In this document: in pieces, positions 1 to 10,985 of the stretch | Numbering within the stretch: position 1 is the stretch's first letter | How the letters are laid out: each line of letters opens with the position of its first letter | Assembly (NCBI RefSeq): GCF_036785885.1 | Contig: NC_092323.1 | Coordinates: 18,546,501 to 18,610,500 of the forward strand | Reading direction: 5' to 3' | Source: Coffea arabica | Lineage: Eukaryota; Streptophyta; Magnoliopsida; Gentianales; Rubiaceae | DNA: 64,000 nt | Program-made: the position numbers and the translations under genes | The notes under the pieces: generated by a model | The model's input: the letters and a program-made list of their open reading frames with translations, nothing else | Database searches by the model: none | Told to the model about the DNA's origin: nothing

Positions 1-445
1 CACGCTTAAAGAATCCACCCAGTACAGAAAACCCCAAATCCACTCGACCCACCAGACAATAACAATTAATCACAACATTGAGGGTGCACTCATCAACCAC
101 CATGCCTTTGACGCACATATCTCTAACTAGGGGAAAAACAGAAGAATAATGATTCTTCATCTTTGCGATTCGGCTTAGCAGTTGATTGAATTGAATAACA
201 CAAGGCAGAGGCCTCATCCGGACCATCTGCTCTACAAGCTCAGAGCATCATCAAGACTGTTGATTTTATTAATATCATTCCTCAATCCAGATTGAAATTT
301 CAAAGCATTTCCACACGACGCTCTAACTTTACTACTACCAGCAGAATAGAAAGCTAATTGGGGCCCTAATGCAGAGAGAAATGAAGCAAGAGTAGTACAA
401 GCAGTAGTACCTAATGAAGCGACAGTAGTACAAGCTGTTGGGATC
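1..445 (-). pseudogene. Rf-like PPR pseudogene, N-terminal part, runs off the left edge
   Basis: This is a diverged copy of the 5' end of the PPR gene at 39118-41040. The nucleotide match is easy to follow, for example the stretch around 185-235 against 40720-40770. The copy keeps the putative targeting segment and the start of the first PPR repeats. At about 228-232 one base is missing relative to the intact gene, which puts a TAG directly after the residues DALSL. Beyond the lesion the other frame stays open to the window edge, so this looks like a single fairly recent frameshift. The N-terminal end differs from the intact gene and an ATG at 465 would read into unrelated sequence. Whether the remainder, left of the window, is intact cannot be seen. 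Confidence 0.85.
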
Positions 446-604
446 CTTGATGTCCCACTTATCATGTGATGGTAGAAGAAATTTAAATAAACAACATATG
501 ACAAATTGAATAAACAAGACACTTGGCATAAATATAGAAGTGGTACTGAATTGTCACTGGAAAAGTGGCACTGACGATCCCGTGTGCCCCTTTCCACCCC
601 CAAC

Positions 605-1890
605 TTCCATGTTTAGTTTATTACGTCAAATTAACCACCACTTAATAGACTTCCTTATCCTCCTAAGTCCTAACAACCTAATCCGCCACTTTATTTATTA
701 CTTGTGATAAAGGCACATTCGATGTGTATACAATTTATGAACAATCACAATCACTTTTTATATGGAAGCATTTAGTACAAAATTTTCATAAAGAAAAAAA
801 AAACTTTCATCTTTTAAAAGTTTTTTAAGTAGAAATTTAATTAACGTAGTGGTTATAATGTTTTAATTAATGTAATTGTTATAATGTTTGTGGGTGGTTA
901 CATTGGTTGGCAATAATCAACAACATGTAATCGGATGATAAAGATATACTCCCTCCGTCCCGAAAAGTTTGTCACTTTTCGGGAATTGGAATATTTTTCA
1001 ATAGTAGACAAGAATAAGAGATAGCTGTCTGTAATTCCCAAATTATCCCCGCCAAGCTGTCCAAATTTTGACTATAGTGGTGCGGATGAAGTTATTCAAA
1101 TGGTTTATGCAAACTAGTCAACACTTTGGACCCACAAATTATTAAAGCTACACTAACTTTTTGCTTATTTTGCACTGCACGCGCTAGTAAACATTGGCTA
1201 GCATCAGCCACGCACTTCAAAGCGTGTCTTGTTCTTTTGACAATTTATGCTGGACCCACATATTTAAAGGTAGTGTCAGAAGGGTAGAATTAGAAGAAGG
1301 AGAAAAATTCATTTGCCATTTTAGGTATGTGACAAACATTTTGGGACAGATCAAAATGGAAAGCATGACAGTTTCAATGGAACGGAGGGAGCAATTAAGT
1401 GATTGTAAGGGTAAAGTTGAAAATCTAAGAAATGACATAAAAGGTTTACACCAAATTCAATGCCCTCCCTTTATAGATAGTATAGATATTACTATATTTT
1501 TTTTCCCTCCAACCATACCCTCAGCTTTGTATTTATTTTTCTTTTTTTCTTACTTTTTCCTAATTTATAATTTATAAGCATAAAATGTACTATTAGTTAA
1601 CAACTTTAATAAATTACATACCCATACTATCATTCTTTATATTATGCTACACACACGTTGAGTTTGCCTTTTCAACTGGTATAGCTAAAGTTAAAGGAAG
1701 TCACCATTGGTGCATGGAAATTTGTTTGCTAGTGAAGACCTCCAAAAACTTGGCAAGCAAAATTGCTTGAGAAGAATATCAGATAAGATCATTAATGCCT
1801 TTCATCCCTTTATTGTTAGATGTTTAATAAAAACAAGCAAACAAGCATTTAGATGACAATTAATAGGGGGTTAAACCCAAAATTGTGGAA
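605..1890 (-). other. Duplicated PPR upstream flank
   Basis: Two stretches here (about 605-700 and 1690-1890) match about 43620-43680 and 43863-44070, the region upstream of the intact PPR gene. The left copy lacks the roughly 2.5 kb that separates PPR and flank on the right and carries a MITE (949-1391) instead. No gene is seen in it. It shows that the duplication covered the PPR gene and its upstream DNA. Confidence 0.7.
949..1391. mobile_element. Stowaway-like MITE
   Basis: The left end reads CTCCCTCCGTCCC, preceded by TA at 947-948. The right end is its near-complement, ending GGAGGGAG at 1391. These termini and a TA target are typical of Stowaway (Tc1/mariner) MITEs. The last 60 bases closely match the end of the element at 3600-3881, so the two form one family. 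The right TSD is degraded. It has no coding capacity. Confidence 0.8.
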
Positions 1891-2060
1891 TACTGAAGAA
1901 TGCTAACTTTGGTCAATCTGAGATATCTTGCTGCACAATGTACAAGACAAAAGGTAGCCTTAAACCTTTATCCCGACTCCAGCCCTTTAAGGCTTTAACT
2001 CAAAGTGGATGACCATCATCATCACCATTCACCATCCTCTCTCAAAATTATCAAGTCCTC

Positions 2061-2523
2061 TGTCGACAAAAAAATTAAACCAAGTTATTTGGAATTTTAA
2101 TAATTTTAGAAGTTGATTTATTATTTGGTAACTAAATTAGAATTTATGTCAAAGTTGATTTAGGAAATAAGGTTGAGTCATGTTTTGGTATTATAATTAG
2201 AATAGGATTTATGGTTATGTTTCTCTATTTAAGGACTTGAACTCCACGTTTGTATTTGAGAGAGAGTTGGTCCCTATGAATAATAAAATTATTAGCCTCT
2301 CGAGGGCTTTAGTTTGCGTTTTGCAAGTTCTTATTCTTGTTTTGTTTATGGCTTACTTATCGTCTAGATTTTGCATAGTCATCACCGTTTCTGATGAACC
2401 AATAAAGTCTCAAGGTTATTTGCACCTTTCTTGAAGTTTTCATTCGTCGTCCCTGATTTCTCTTAATATATCCAAATTATCATTTCTTCAATATCTTCTG
2501 CTGTCTGATTTTTTGTGCTAACA
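2061..2523 (+). repeat. 5' LTR of the copia-type element
   Basis: It starts TGTCGAC (TGTTGGC in the partner) and ends CTAACA. It aligns almost throughout with 8557-9396 apart from the MITE there. A sequence similar to the initiator-Met primer site follows directly. Confidence 0.8.
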
Positions 2524-2546
2524 AGTGATATCAGAGCTCTAGGTTC
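2524..2546 (+). other. Primer-binding site (tRNA-iMet type)
   Basis: The sequence just after the LTR contains ATATCAGAGC. The usual plant copia primer site is TGGTATCAGAGC, so this is slightly degraded. Confidence 0.65.
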
Positions 2547-2552
2547 AATAAA

Positions 2553-2987
2553 GGGTAAAAAACAAAAAAGCCCCATGTGGTAAGCCTAATACACAGAAAA
2601 GCCCCCTATGATTTCAAAATATACAACACGACACCTCATACTTTGAACTAAATTGTAAAGGTGACGGAATCCGTTAAATTTAACGGAAATGACTTATTGG
2701 AACCTAAAAAAAAATTTTATACCTAATTTTTATCAAATATACCTATTCTACCCCTTAACCCTCAATTCTCTCTATTTAGAGAATAAAACAAATGATTTTT
2801 TTGAACTGTCTTTTGCTTAATTATATCAGGGCATTTTGGTCATTTTGTCCATTTCCGTTAAGTTTAACGGATTCCGTCACCTTTACAATTTAATTCAAAG
2901 TATGAGGGGTCGTGTTGTATATTTTGAAACCATGGGGGCTTTTCTGTGTATTAGGTTTACCACAGGGGGCTTTTTTGTTTTTTACCC
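2553..2987. mobile_element. Mutator-like long-TIR MITE, 435 bp
   Basis: The element begins GGGTAAAAAACAAAAAAGCC and ends with the reverse complement of this, so the terminal inverted repeats are long. A perfect 10-bp direct repeat, GTTCAATAAA, flanks it at 2543-2552 and 2988-2997. A 9-10 bp TSD is the mark of Mutator/MULE transposition. It sits immediately downstream of the primer-binding site of the copia element. No transposase is encoded. Confidence 0.9.
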
Positions 2988-3462
2988 GTTCAATAAATTG
3001 ATGTTGGGATGCCTATAGACATTGACGAATTGACCCGATTACAAGGATTAATTGTGGGTTTTTTCCATTGTTAGAATTAAAGTATAAAAATTGTTGTGAA
3101 GAAATTAGTTGATCGAGTTAGATTACAAGTTTGGTCATGGAATATCTAGTTTATGAGGATTGGACCATAAGATTGGTTCGAGAATTGTCAAATTTATTGC
3201 GAATGTTACGATAGAGATTGAAAAAGAATCTTGTTAGTTAAATTGTGATTATGAAAATCACAAGATGAATTGTCAATAAGTTGACATCAAATTGGGTCAT
3301 GAAAACAGTCTATTCAGAAGTGTAAATTATTTTCACAAGTGAAAAATAAGTTGAGTGACGAGATAAATCTGTCCAAGTGTGTGGAATATTGCAGCAGCAA
3401 AAATCAAGGGGATTATTGATAGTGAACCTGATCCAAAAGAGAGTTTGATTTAAAGGAGGCAA

Positions 3463-4158
3463 TGTTAGCATATTAAATCAAGACTTAAAATTAGAAATTT
3501 TCATATTATTATTTAGTAGTGTTTTAGTCAAGTTAAGATTTTAGTAATTTTATTAAAGTCATGTTATGATAATTTTATTATTTAGGAATTAGTATCTTAC
3601 TCCCTCTGTCCCATATATTTAGTCATGTTTGGGGATATATGCTTTTTATGCATAGTATATTTCGCCAAAAAAAATTTCCTTTTATTCCACTTTTACCCTT
3701 ATTCATGTGCTGATCAAAGTAAAAAATAGAAATCAATCCTATCATATTTGTCTTTATGCATCATTAATGAAGGGTATAAGGGAAATTTTAGAGTATAAAG
3801 TAGTTAAAAATATCAAACATGACAAATATTTTGGAACAGTTAAAAAAGGAAAGTATGACACTTTCAATGGGACGGATGGAGCTAGTATTAATAAATTTCT
3901 TATGGTTGTAAGATTTGTTTATTATGAACAAGTTGAGAAGAGTCATCTAGTTTATAAATAGGGAGTCATATTATTGTGTTTAATTGAGAAAAGTGAAGGA
4001 TTGAAAGTCTTGTTCTTATGATGTGGTTAATAGATTATTGTTAGTTTTATTCCTCTTCTCCTATACATATTTTTATGTGTGTAAATTACCTCCCCATATC
4101 TATTGATTTTATCCCATATATCTTCTATATATTTTTGTTGAATTTCTTGGATTCTACA
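3463..4158 (+). repeat. Third LTR, different from the outer pair
   Basis: It starts TGTTAGC after a purine-rich tract (TAAAGGAGGCAA, 3451-3462) and ends CTACA. A primer-like sequence, TTAGTATCAGAGCC, follows at 4160-4173. It has polypurine tract on its left and primer site on its right and no matching TSD, so it is not a simple solo LTR. A Stowaway-like MITE (3600-3881) is inserted in it. No partner LTR was found in the window. Confidence 0.65.
3600..3881. mobile_element. Stowaway-like MITE inside an LTR
   Basis: The termini are CTCCCTCTGTCCC on the left and GGGACGGATGGAG on the right, with TA on the left and CTA on the right. Its right-end 60 bases match those of the MITE at 949-1391 with few changes, so it is the same family. 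Some codons within it are open but nothing suggests a protein. Confidence 0.8.
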
Positions 4159-5139
4159 TTTAGTATCAGAGCCTTAGGCTCAAGAGTTTGACCTTAGGGT
4201 ATTTGTGGTGTCTAAAGAGTGTGCAAAGTTTTTTGATAGAGGAGCTTGTACTATTGAAGGATGCAGCAGTTGTGGTAGAGTACTCGTATATTGAAGCATT
4301 GGACCACAAGAATTGGTCTTGGAGTCCTCGTTCGTTGATTGGAATTAGGAAAAAGTGACCCTAATAGGACAGAGATCTAAAAAGAGAGACTATGTCGTGA
4401 TTGTTGATGTTGTGCAGTGATCAAGAAAAAAGTTCCTGCCAAATTGTTGATTGTACATAGTTAAATTTGATCAAGCCAGAAGCCAAAAAAGTGAAGAAAT
4501 ACAAGCAGGAAAGACACTTAAATCTTGTGAAGGTACATAAGATTGTTAATTTGTGAGTTGCCATGAAGAGGGATTTTGTCAAAGAAAATATTTATTCGAA
4601 TGAAGATTTGAACATTGATTTTATTCATGGGGTAGATAAAATTATGAAAAGTTGTGGGATTGCAAATTTTTGTGGTGCAAATTATTGGCAAAAGGAAAGA
4701 TATGATTTGTTGTTTTTTGGAAATTGTGTGAATAATTATCATGTGAGAAACCAGTGATTTCATTAGTGAATGAGTCAATATGGAGGGATACCTTTATGGT
4801 AGGAATCTGCCTATGGTAGGAATGCCGGCAGAGAGCGACACGTGTTGGGGGCAAAACGGTCCAAACGGAGACGTTAAATTGTTGGAGAGCGCGTGCATAG
4901 GGAATCAAGTAGAAGCGTGTACGGATGGAAGCAAACAGCAGACTGACTTCCGTACTATGTTATTACAAGTCTTTCCTTTGTACCAAATATTTGGTGACCC
5001 CACTTCTTCCCCATAGCGTCTGAAGTAAGCTTCAACTTTGGCTTTCCATTATTGAAGTTCGGCTTCCACTATGGACCCGAATACCGGATGACACAATGTA
5101 ACTACATTCATTTTATATTCATTTTTACATTACATATGC

Positions 5140-7014
5140 ATGTCATTCTTTTTAGTGGTTGCACCTTATATTCGTGAACTATCTGCAGAAAAAAAATAAA
5201 ATTTTAGACTATACCAAATTTGTTATACCAAATATGTTATTCTTATTATTGTATTATTTGTTACGCCACTTTTCTCATTTTGTTAGGTCTACATTAATGC
5301 AAGTTTAATTCTTATTATGTCTCGTGTATCAGAAAATACATATTATCTTATTGACGTTGATACGTCCAATAGGTAATCAAATTGATGCTAAAATTTTAGA
5401 ATGAATAAGTTGCTTTTGCATAACGGTTGTAAAGGTTTCTTGAGACTTTATGAATTATTCTTCTTGCGTTTGCAAAAACAATTGCAGAAGATTTTTTGTA
5501 GTGGAAACGGAGTTAAAACTTGCTATAGGTTACTTTCCTATATTTCAATTTTATCCTAAAGGGTAATTTGCTGTTCAACCTAATTTTATTCCAATTTTAT
5601 CCAACTAGTAAATCAACTTATGAAAAATAGTGAAGTGGATAATTTATGGAGGCAAGCCGTAAATAGTGGGTGGTTAATTGTAAAACGCCTTTATGTTTAT
5701 TTTATTTCGATAAATAAATTTGTTTTTGAGAAAATGGGTACTCTTTCCTTATAATACAGGAAAGCCATAAACAGCAACTGTTTTATTAGAAAACGGGCTT
5801 ATTTTCTTTTTTTTTTCGAAAAGAAAATTTGTTTTTGGAAAAATGAGTGTTAAAATAAATTTTCTTTTGATCCGATCAATAAATTTTATCTAGACATCCA
5901 TACAAAAATTTATTTATCGGATAAAATAAAAATAAACCTGTTTTTTAATACAACACTAGCTCTTTATGGCTTTCCGCCATTATAAGAATAGAGTACACAT
6001 TTTTCCATAAAAAAATTTATGGATAAAATAAAATTCTGCATAAACCCATTTTCCAATAAAACACTAGCTCTTTATGACTTTCCTCCATTATAAGAACACA
6101 GTGCCCGTTTTTCTCATAAAAAATTTTATTTATCGGATCAAATAAAAATAAACCCGTTTTTCAATAAAACACTAGCTCTTTATGACTTTTTTCCATTATA
6201 AGAACAGCGTACCCATTTTTCTATAAATAAAAAATTTTATTTATTGGCTAAACTAAAAATAAACACATTTTTTTATAAAATACTAGCTCTTCCTGACTTT
6301 CCTCCATTATAAGAATAGAGTACCCATTTTTGCATACAAAAATTTTATTTATCGGATAAAATAAAAATAGATCCTTTTTGAATAAAACACTAGCTCTTTA
6401 TGGCTTTCCTCCATTATAAGAACAGAGTACCCATTTTTCATAAACTAATTTATTTATTGGATAAAATAAAAATAAATCTATTTTTCAAAATAAGCACCAG
6501 CTACTTATAGCTTTCCTCCATAAATTATCTATTTTCTTAAGTTAATTTATTAGCTGGATATAATCAGAAAAAAAATTAGGTTCAACAGCAAATTACCCTT
6601 TACGATAAGATTGAAATACAGGAAAGTAACCTATAGCAAGTTTTAACTCCATTTCCAATACAAAAAATCTTCTGAAATTCTTTTTGCAAACGCAAGACAC
6701 CTAATTCATAAAGTCTCAAGAAACCTTTACAACCGTTATGCAAAAGCAACTTATTCATTCTAAATTTTTACCATCAATTTGATTATCTGTTGCATGTATC
6801 CACCTGAATAGGATATTATGTATTTTCTGGGACACGAGACATAATAACAATTACACTTGTATTAATGTAGACCCAACAAAATGAGAGAAATAGCGTAACA
6901 ATTAATACACTAATAAGAATAACAGAGTTGGTATAACAAAATTAGTATAGTCCAGAATTTTTTTTTCTGCAGATAGTTCATGAATATGAGATTGAACCAC
7001 TAAAAAAAAGACAT
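5140..7014. repeat. Large palindrome in the core of the foldback element
   Basis: Sequence from 5140 to about 5660 is the inverted counterpart of about 6500-7014. For instance, the region around CTATCTGCAG at 5181 pairs with CTGCAGATAG at 6967-6976. The arms continue into repeat units: about two inverted ones on the left (5655-5870) and six on the right (5940-6530). The whole could fold into a stem of over 500 bp. Confidence 0.85.
5940..6530. repeat. Tandem repeats of about 108 bp, six copies
   Basis: The motif ACTAGCTCTTTATGRCTTTC recurs at about 5955, 6062, 6171, 6282, 6389 and (degraded) 6497, a spacing of about 108 bases. Each unit also holds CCATTATAAGAA and an AT-rich part with TTTATYKRATAAAATAAA. 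Two further copies lie in opposite orientation at 5655-5870. Confidence 0.85.
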
Positions 7015-8556
7015 CTATATCTATATAAATTTGAGAAAGAATTTTTAGCAACAAGCCTTCACACGTCTTCCCACTACCAATTCTATTTTTCTAGCATTTC
7101 ACATTTAATTTAATTTATAAAATATATTTCTCTTAACTTCCACATCTACTCTTCACATTTGAAATTGTTGGTTACTTTTTAAAATCATTTCATTTCAAAT
7201 TGTTGGTTAATGTGCATGTTATCTTATTTGTACTTCAACCTATCACGTTTTCGATTACCTTGCGTTATTTATGATTCTACTCCAATTAAAACTTTTATAA
7301 GACCATAACAAGATATTACAAATATGACATTCTTTCATGCTTTCTTATTAATTTAAATAAGTAAGATTATTTACACTATATTTTTGTTATTCACACTTCA
7401 ATAATCATTTTGATCATATAGTTTTCATTAATTAGACTATATGATAAAACAAATGGTGGAATTACAAATAATAAAAAATGGAGTGCAAATAACATTTTTC
7501 TAAGTAAGAAGTGCCTTCCATGCCTTTCTAATTTAAATAAGTAAGAAGTGGCTCCACTTATATAGGAATTTGGTTTGAAATTTATTAGTGGGAAGGTAAA
7601 TAAAGAGAAAACATTACCAAACTTAGTAAAAGTAAAAAAGTAAATAATAATATTTTATCTTTTAACTTAGTAATCCTAAGTAAAATAGCAAAATTATACA
7701 GAAAACAAAAGGAAATAATGTCGTGGATTTAAAAAATCAAGAATGGTACCATTCATGAAATCTAAATTATGAAATCACTAAATAAAAAAAAAGTACTACT
7801 GGCCTTTTAACGTGGAATTTTTTTTTTGATAAATATGATAATAACAACACCAATTCTACCAAAAATTTTAAAAAAAGTAACATTATAGTTTAAGAAAAAA
7901 TATAGAACATTCGACCCTAAAATACTACTTAATTTGTATATATCTAACCCAAATTTGACCCTGATTAGATTTGAATAAGAATGTAAAACCCAAACACTAA
8001 GGATAACTTTTGGTATCATTAATTATTTTATGTATTCTTATTACCGTCTTCATATGTAAATATGTATTTCCTATGTTAAATAAAAGTTATCTTTAATTAG
8101 TTGGCAATATCTAGGCAGACTTAGTCTTTCAAAACAATTGACTATTGTATTCATATAGTAGGCAATATCCGAATCTGTGCTTTTACCTTGCAGCCGCGGA
8201 CAACATGTTAACGTTGCATCTCCACGCGCGATTCCACGGCTTAACGTCTCCGTTTGCAATCCATCCACCTGCAACACGTGTCGGCCTTTGGAGGCCTTTC
8301 TACCATAGGCACGGTCAACGCGTTCCTACCATAAAGGTATCCCTATATGGAGGAATTCTTTGACAAGACGGTAATAGCAACAAAATTGTATGCGAAGTAC
8401 AAGCTTAATCTACTCCTACGTATGAAGACGAAGACGAGGAATAATAAAAAATTGGAGTTATACATTGTCTACGTTGCGATGGAACTTGCAAAGGCTATTC
8501 AAGCTAGAGATGGCATTAGACCCAATTATATGAAAAGCTTGGTTTAAAGAAGGCAA

Positions 8557-9396
8557 TGTTGGCAAAAAAATTAAACCAAGCTATTTAGAATTTTATTAGT
8601 TTTAGAAGTTGATTTGTTATTTGGTAACTAGATTAGAATTTGGGGAAAAATTCACTTTTCGTCCTTAAACTTTGAATTAGGAACACATTTCGTCCCCAAA
8701 CTTTTAGACGCATCACATTTAATACATGAATTAATTATTTTGGGCCACATTTAGTTCAAAAACAGTAAAAAATTTAATTTGGATGGAGAAAATGACATGG
8801 CCGTTAATTTTGACTGAGAAATTATTTTTACTTAACGGCCACGTGCCAAACACGTGACTTTCTCCATTCAAATTAAGTAATTTACTGTTTTTGGACTAAA
8901 TATTGTAAAAAATAATTAATTCATGTACTAAATGAAATGCATCTAAAATTTTGGAGACAAAATGTGTCCCTAACTCAAAGTTTATGGATGAAAAGTGGAT
9001 TTTTCCCTTAAAATGTGTGTCAAAGTTGATTTAGAAAATAGGATTGAGTACGTTTTGGTATTATAATTAGAATATGATTTATGGTTATGTTTCTCTATTT
9101 AACGACTTGAAGTCCACGTTTGTATCTGAGAGAAAGTTGGTACCTATGAGAAATAAAATTCATTCGCCTCTCCAAGGTTTTATTTTCGTTTGCGTTTTGC
9201 AAGTTCTTATTCTTGTTTTGTTTATGGCTTACGTATCGTCTTGATTTTGCAGCCATCACCGTTTCTGATGAACCAATAAAGTCTCAAGGTTATTTGCACC
9301 TTTCTTGAAGTTTTCATTCATCGCCCCTGATTTCTTAATGTATCCAAATTATCATTTTTTTTAATATCTTCCGCTGCCTGATTTTTTGTGCTAACA
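8557..9396 (+). repeat. 3' LTR of the copia-type element, split by a MITE
   Basis: It starts TGTTGGC and ends CTAACA. It matches the 5' LTR at 2061-2523 on both sides of the insertion at 8642-9007. A purine-rich tract, TTTAAAGAAGGCAA, lies just before it. Confidence 0.8.
8642..9007. mobile_element. Mutator-like long-TIR MITE, about 366 bp
   Basis: It begins GGGGAAAAATTCACTTTTCG and ends in the approximate reverse complement, and the inverted repeats extend over most of the element. Comparison with the uninterrupted LTR at 2061-2523 defines the insertion. Flanks TTAGAATTT (8633-8641) and TTAAAATGT (9008-9016) are a diverged 9-bp duplication, as expected for a MULE. Confidence 0.8.
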
Positions 9397-10084
9397 TCCG
9401 ACCAACATTGTATATTGTATCAGTAAACATTCTTCACCTCCACAACAGATGAGACCTGCCTTTCAGTCACATTATTCAAATTCTAAAGTAGTCTAGGTTA
9501 GCATTCAATTCTAAAATGCTACTCATGCCTTTTTTACAACCATTTCGCCATCATTATTTCAAGCAGTGTTGTAATCTTGCATCCTCAATGAGAAGTAGCC
9601 TGCTTTTGCTGAAGTTTGACATTGAGATGTGGAAGCATACTGGCTTCATTTCCACAATTTTCTTATTTGTATTTTAATTTTAACTTCGTCTCTTATATGT
9701 GATAAATTGACATTTAAAGTAGAACAAAATTTCAACGGTATCTTAACTCCAAGAATGTGAACTGTGTGGAAGAACAATATTTTCTGAGATAAACTGAAAG
9801 TGGAACTTATTCTACCTTGATAAAGCATATCGCAGCTTCAATCTGGAGACATTTCTACAAGGTCTTGTTGAGATCTTCACCTTAGGGCACGGGCACAAAA
9901 ATAAATGTTTAAAATGAGCAAGAAAACTTATTGTTCTTGACCCAAAAAACAAGCAACTGTCATTGTTTTTGCAACAGATGATCCATCACTCACTAGTGCA
10001 TGCATTAACAAAACCACACAAATAAAATCTGCATAGAGCAGCGCTGTATGGCAGATCAACAAAAGATTGCTTCTCAAATGTTTT
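9397..10084. other. Non-coding stretch, nothing recognised
   Basis: This lies between the copia-type complex and the kinase intron relic. No open frame of note, inverted repeat or similarity to other parts of the window was found. By position it may be diverged DNA of the PPR-kinase duplication. Confidence 0.4.
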
Positions 10085-10985
10085 TCAAGGGCCACTAAAC
10101 AGTTTACGTTTTCCACAGTTTTAAGCATAACATACTTGACGAGGGTATCGTTAGTAGAGCCATAGAAATTGTTCACAAGATTGATTTAAGAAATTAGTCT
10201 TAATCTCTTCCGTTGAATTCTTTTACATAAAATTTATCATAACTTTTTTCCACTTTTAATACCTAATTGATTGTTTATATGCAGTCTTATCTGACGTGAA
10301 ATCTTCACACTCCATACAAACTTCCACCGTCCCCTGCTCTCCAAAAAAGAACAAGAAAAAGAACCGATAATATGAAACTTGCTAGAATAGAACAAAGTGT
10401 ATTATCAACATTTTGATGAGCCAGCAAGTCTTCTTTCTTTTCCTTTTTTATATTGACCATTGCAGTTGGTGACCTAACAGAAGTTCAATGAATTGGTATA
10501 TTTGTGCAACAAAAGCTATTTCCTAAGTTATTATTGCAATTTAGCAGCAATCAAATACTAAAATTAAAGAATTCATTATCAAGTTTATTTTAAATGAACA
10601 ACTAAACAGACAAGTAAATGTAGTTATCAGGAGAACAATATGAAGAGAACGGAGAGTTTCTGGGACAGATTATTCCAACTTATTGTAAGAGAGAGAATTT
10701 TCGCCACATTCCTATTTAGCATCTATACAATTTAGTACAGCATTGACATCAATTTTAGATAATGAAAGCTCAATGAGTTCTTATACTGATACAACTGTTG
10801 AAAGTTTACCATTGCCTACAAAATACAGGTTTGAAAGGTTTACCACTAAGGATCCTTCTGTAGTTCAGTTGGCAGTTAAACAGAAAGTGATCAGAACACA
10901 TTTTCTGGATTATACTTGAAAAGTTAGTCATCGGTCAAATGCAGTGGACAAAGTCAAAAACCACGACCATCCATGGGACCTCAAA
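10085..10985 (-). pseudogene. Receptor-kinase relic 1, intron only
   Basis: The sequence is collinear with the kinase intron at about 49540-50400 and with 37850-38510 of the second relic. Shared landmarks include AACTTGCTAGAMTAGAA, GATGWGCCAGYAAG and GTGATCAGAACA. Neither flanking kinase exon is present. Order (PPR pseudogene, then kinase relic) parallels the intact PPR-kinase pair at 39-58 kb, so it is most simply the remnant of a second kinase gene. Confidence 0.65.

Larger units (their letters stand above)
4786..8342. mobile_element. Mutator-like foldback element, about 3.56 kb
   Basis: The ends are inverted repeats beginning GGATACCTTTATGGTAGGAA, similar over roughly 120 bp (4786-4905 against 8220-8342). 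Direct repeats CAATATGGAG (4776-4785) and CTATATGGAG (8343-8352) flank it with one mismatch, a 10-bp MULE-type TSD. It inserted in the internal part of the copia-type complex. The core is a second, much larger palindrome (5140-7014). No transposase ORF is seen, so it is non-autonomous. The right arm carries about 1.1 kb (7015-8200) with no counterpart on the left. Confidence 0.8.
2061..9396 (+). mobile_element. Non-coding copia-type LTR retrotransposon complex with nested insertions
   Basis: Related LTRs lie at 2061-2523 and 8557-9396; the latter is about 474 bp once its MITE insertion (8642-9007 with one copy of its TSD) is removed. The left LTR is followed by a sequence resembling the initiator-tRNA-Met primer site (ATATCAGAGCTCTAGG, about 2529-2544). 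The right LTR is preceded by a purine-rich tract (8545-8556). A third, different LTR lies between them (3463-4158). The internal DNA has no recognisable gag or pol, so this is a LARD/TRIM-like non-autonomous element. Flanks (TCCTC before, TCCGA after) are only weakly similar as a 5-bp TSD. Confidence 0.75.

Noticed and set aside
4780..5016. 78-residue frame at the left end of the foldback element as a transposase remnant
   Set aside because: It lies mostly in the terminal inverted repeat and shows no transposase motif.
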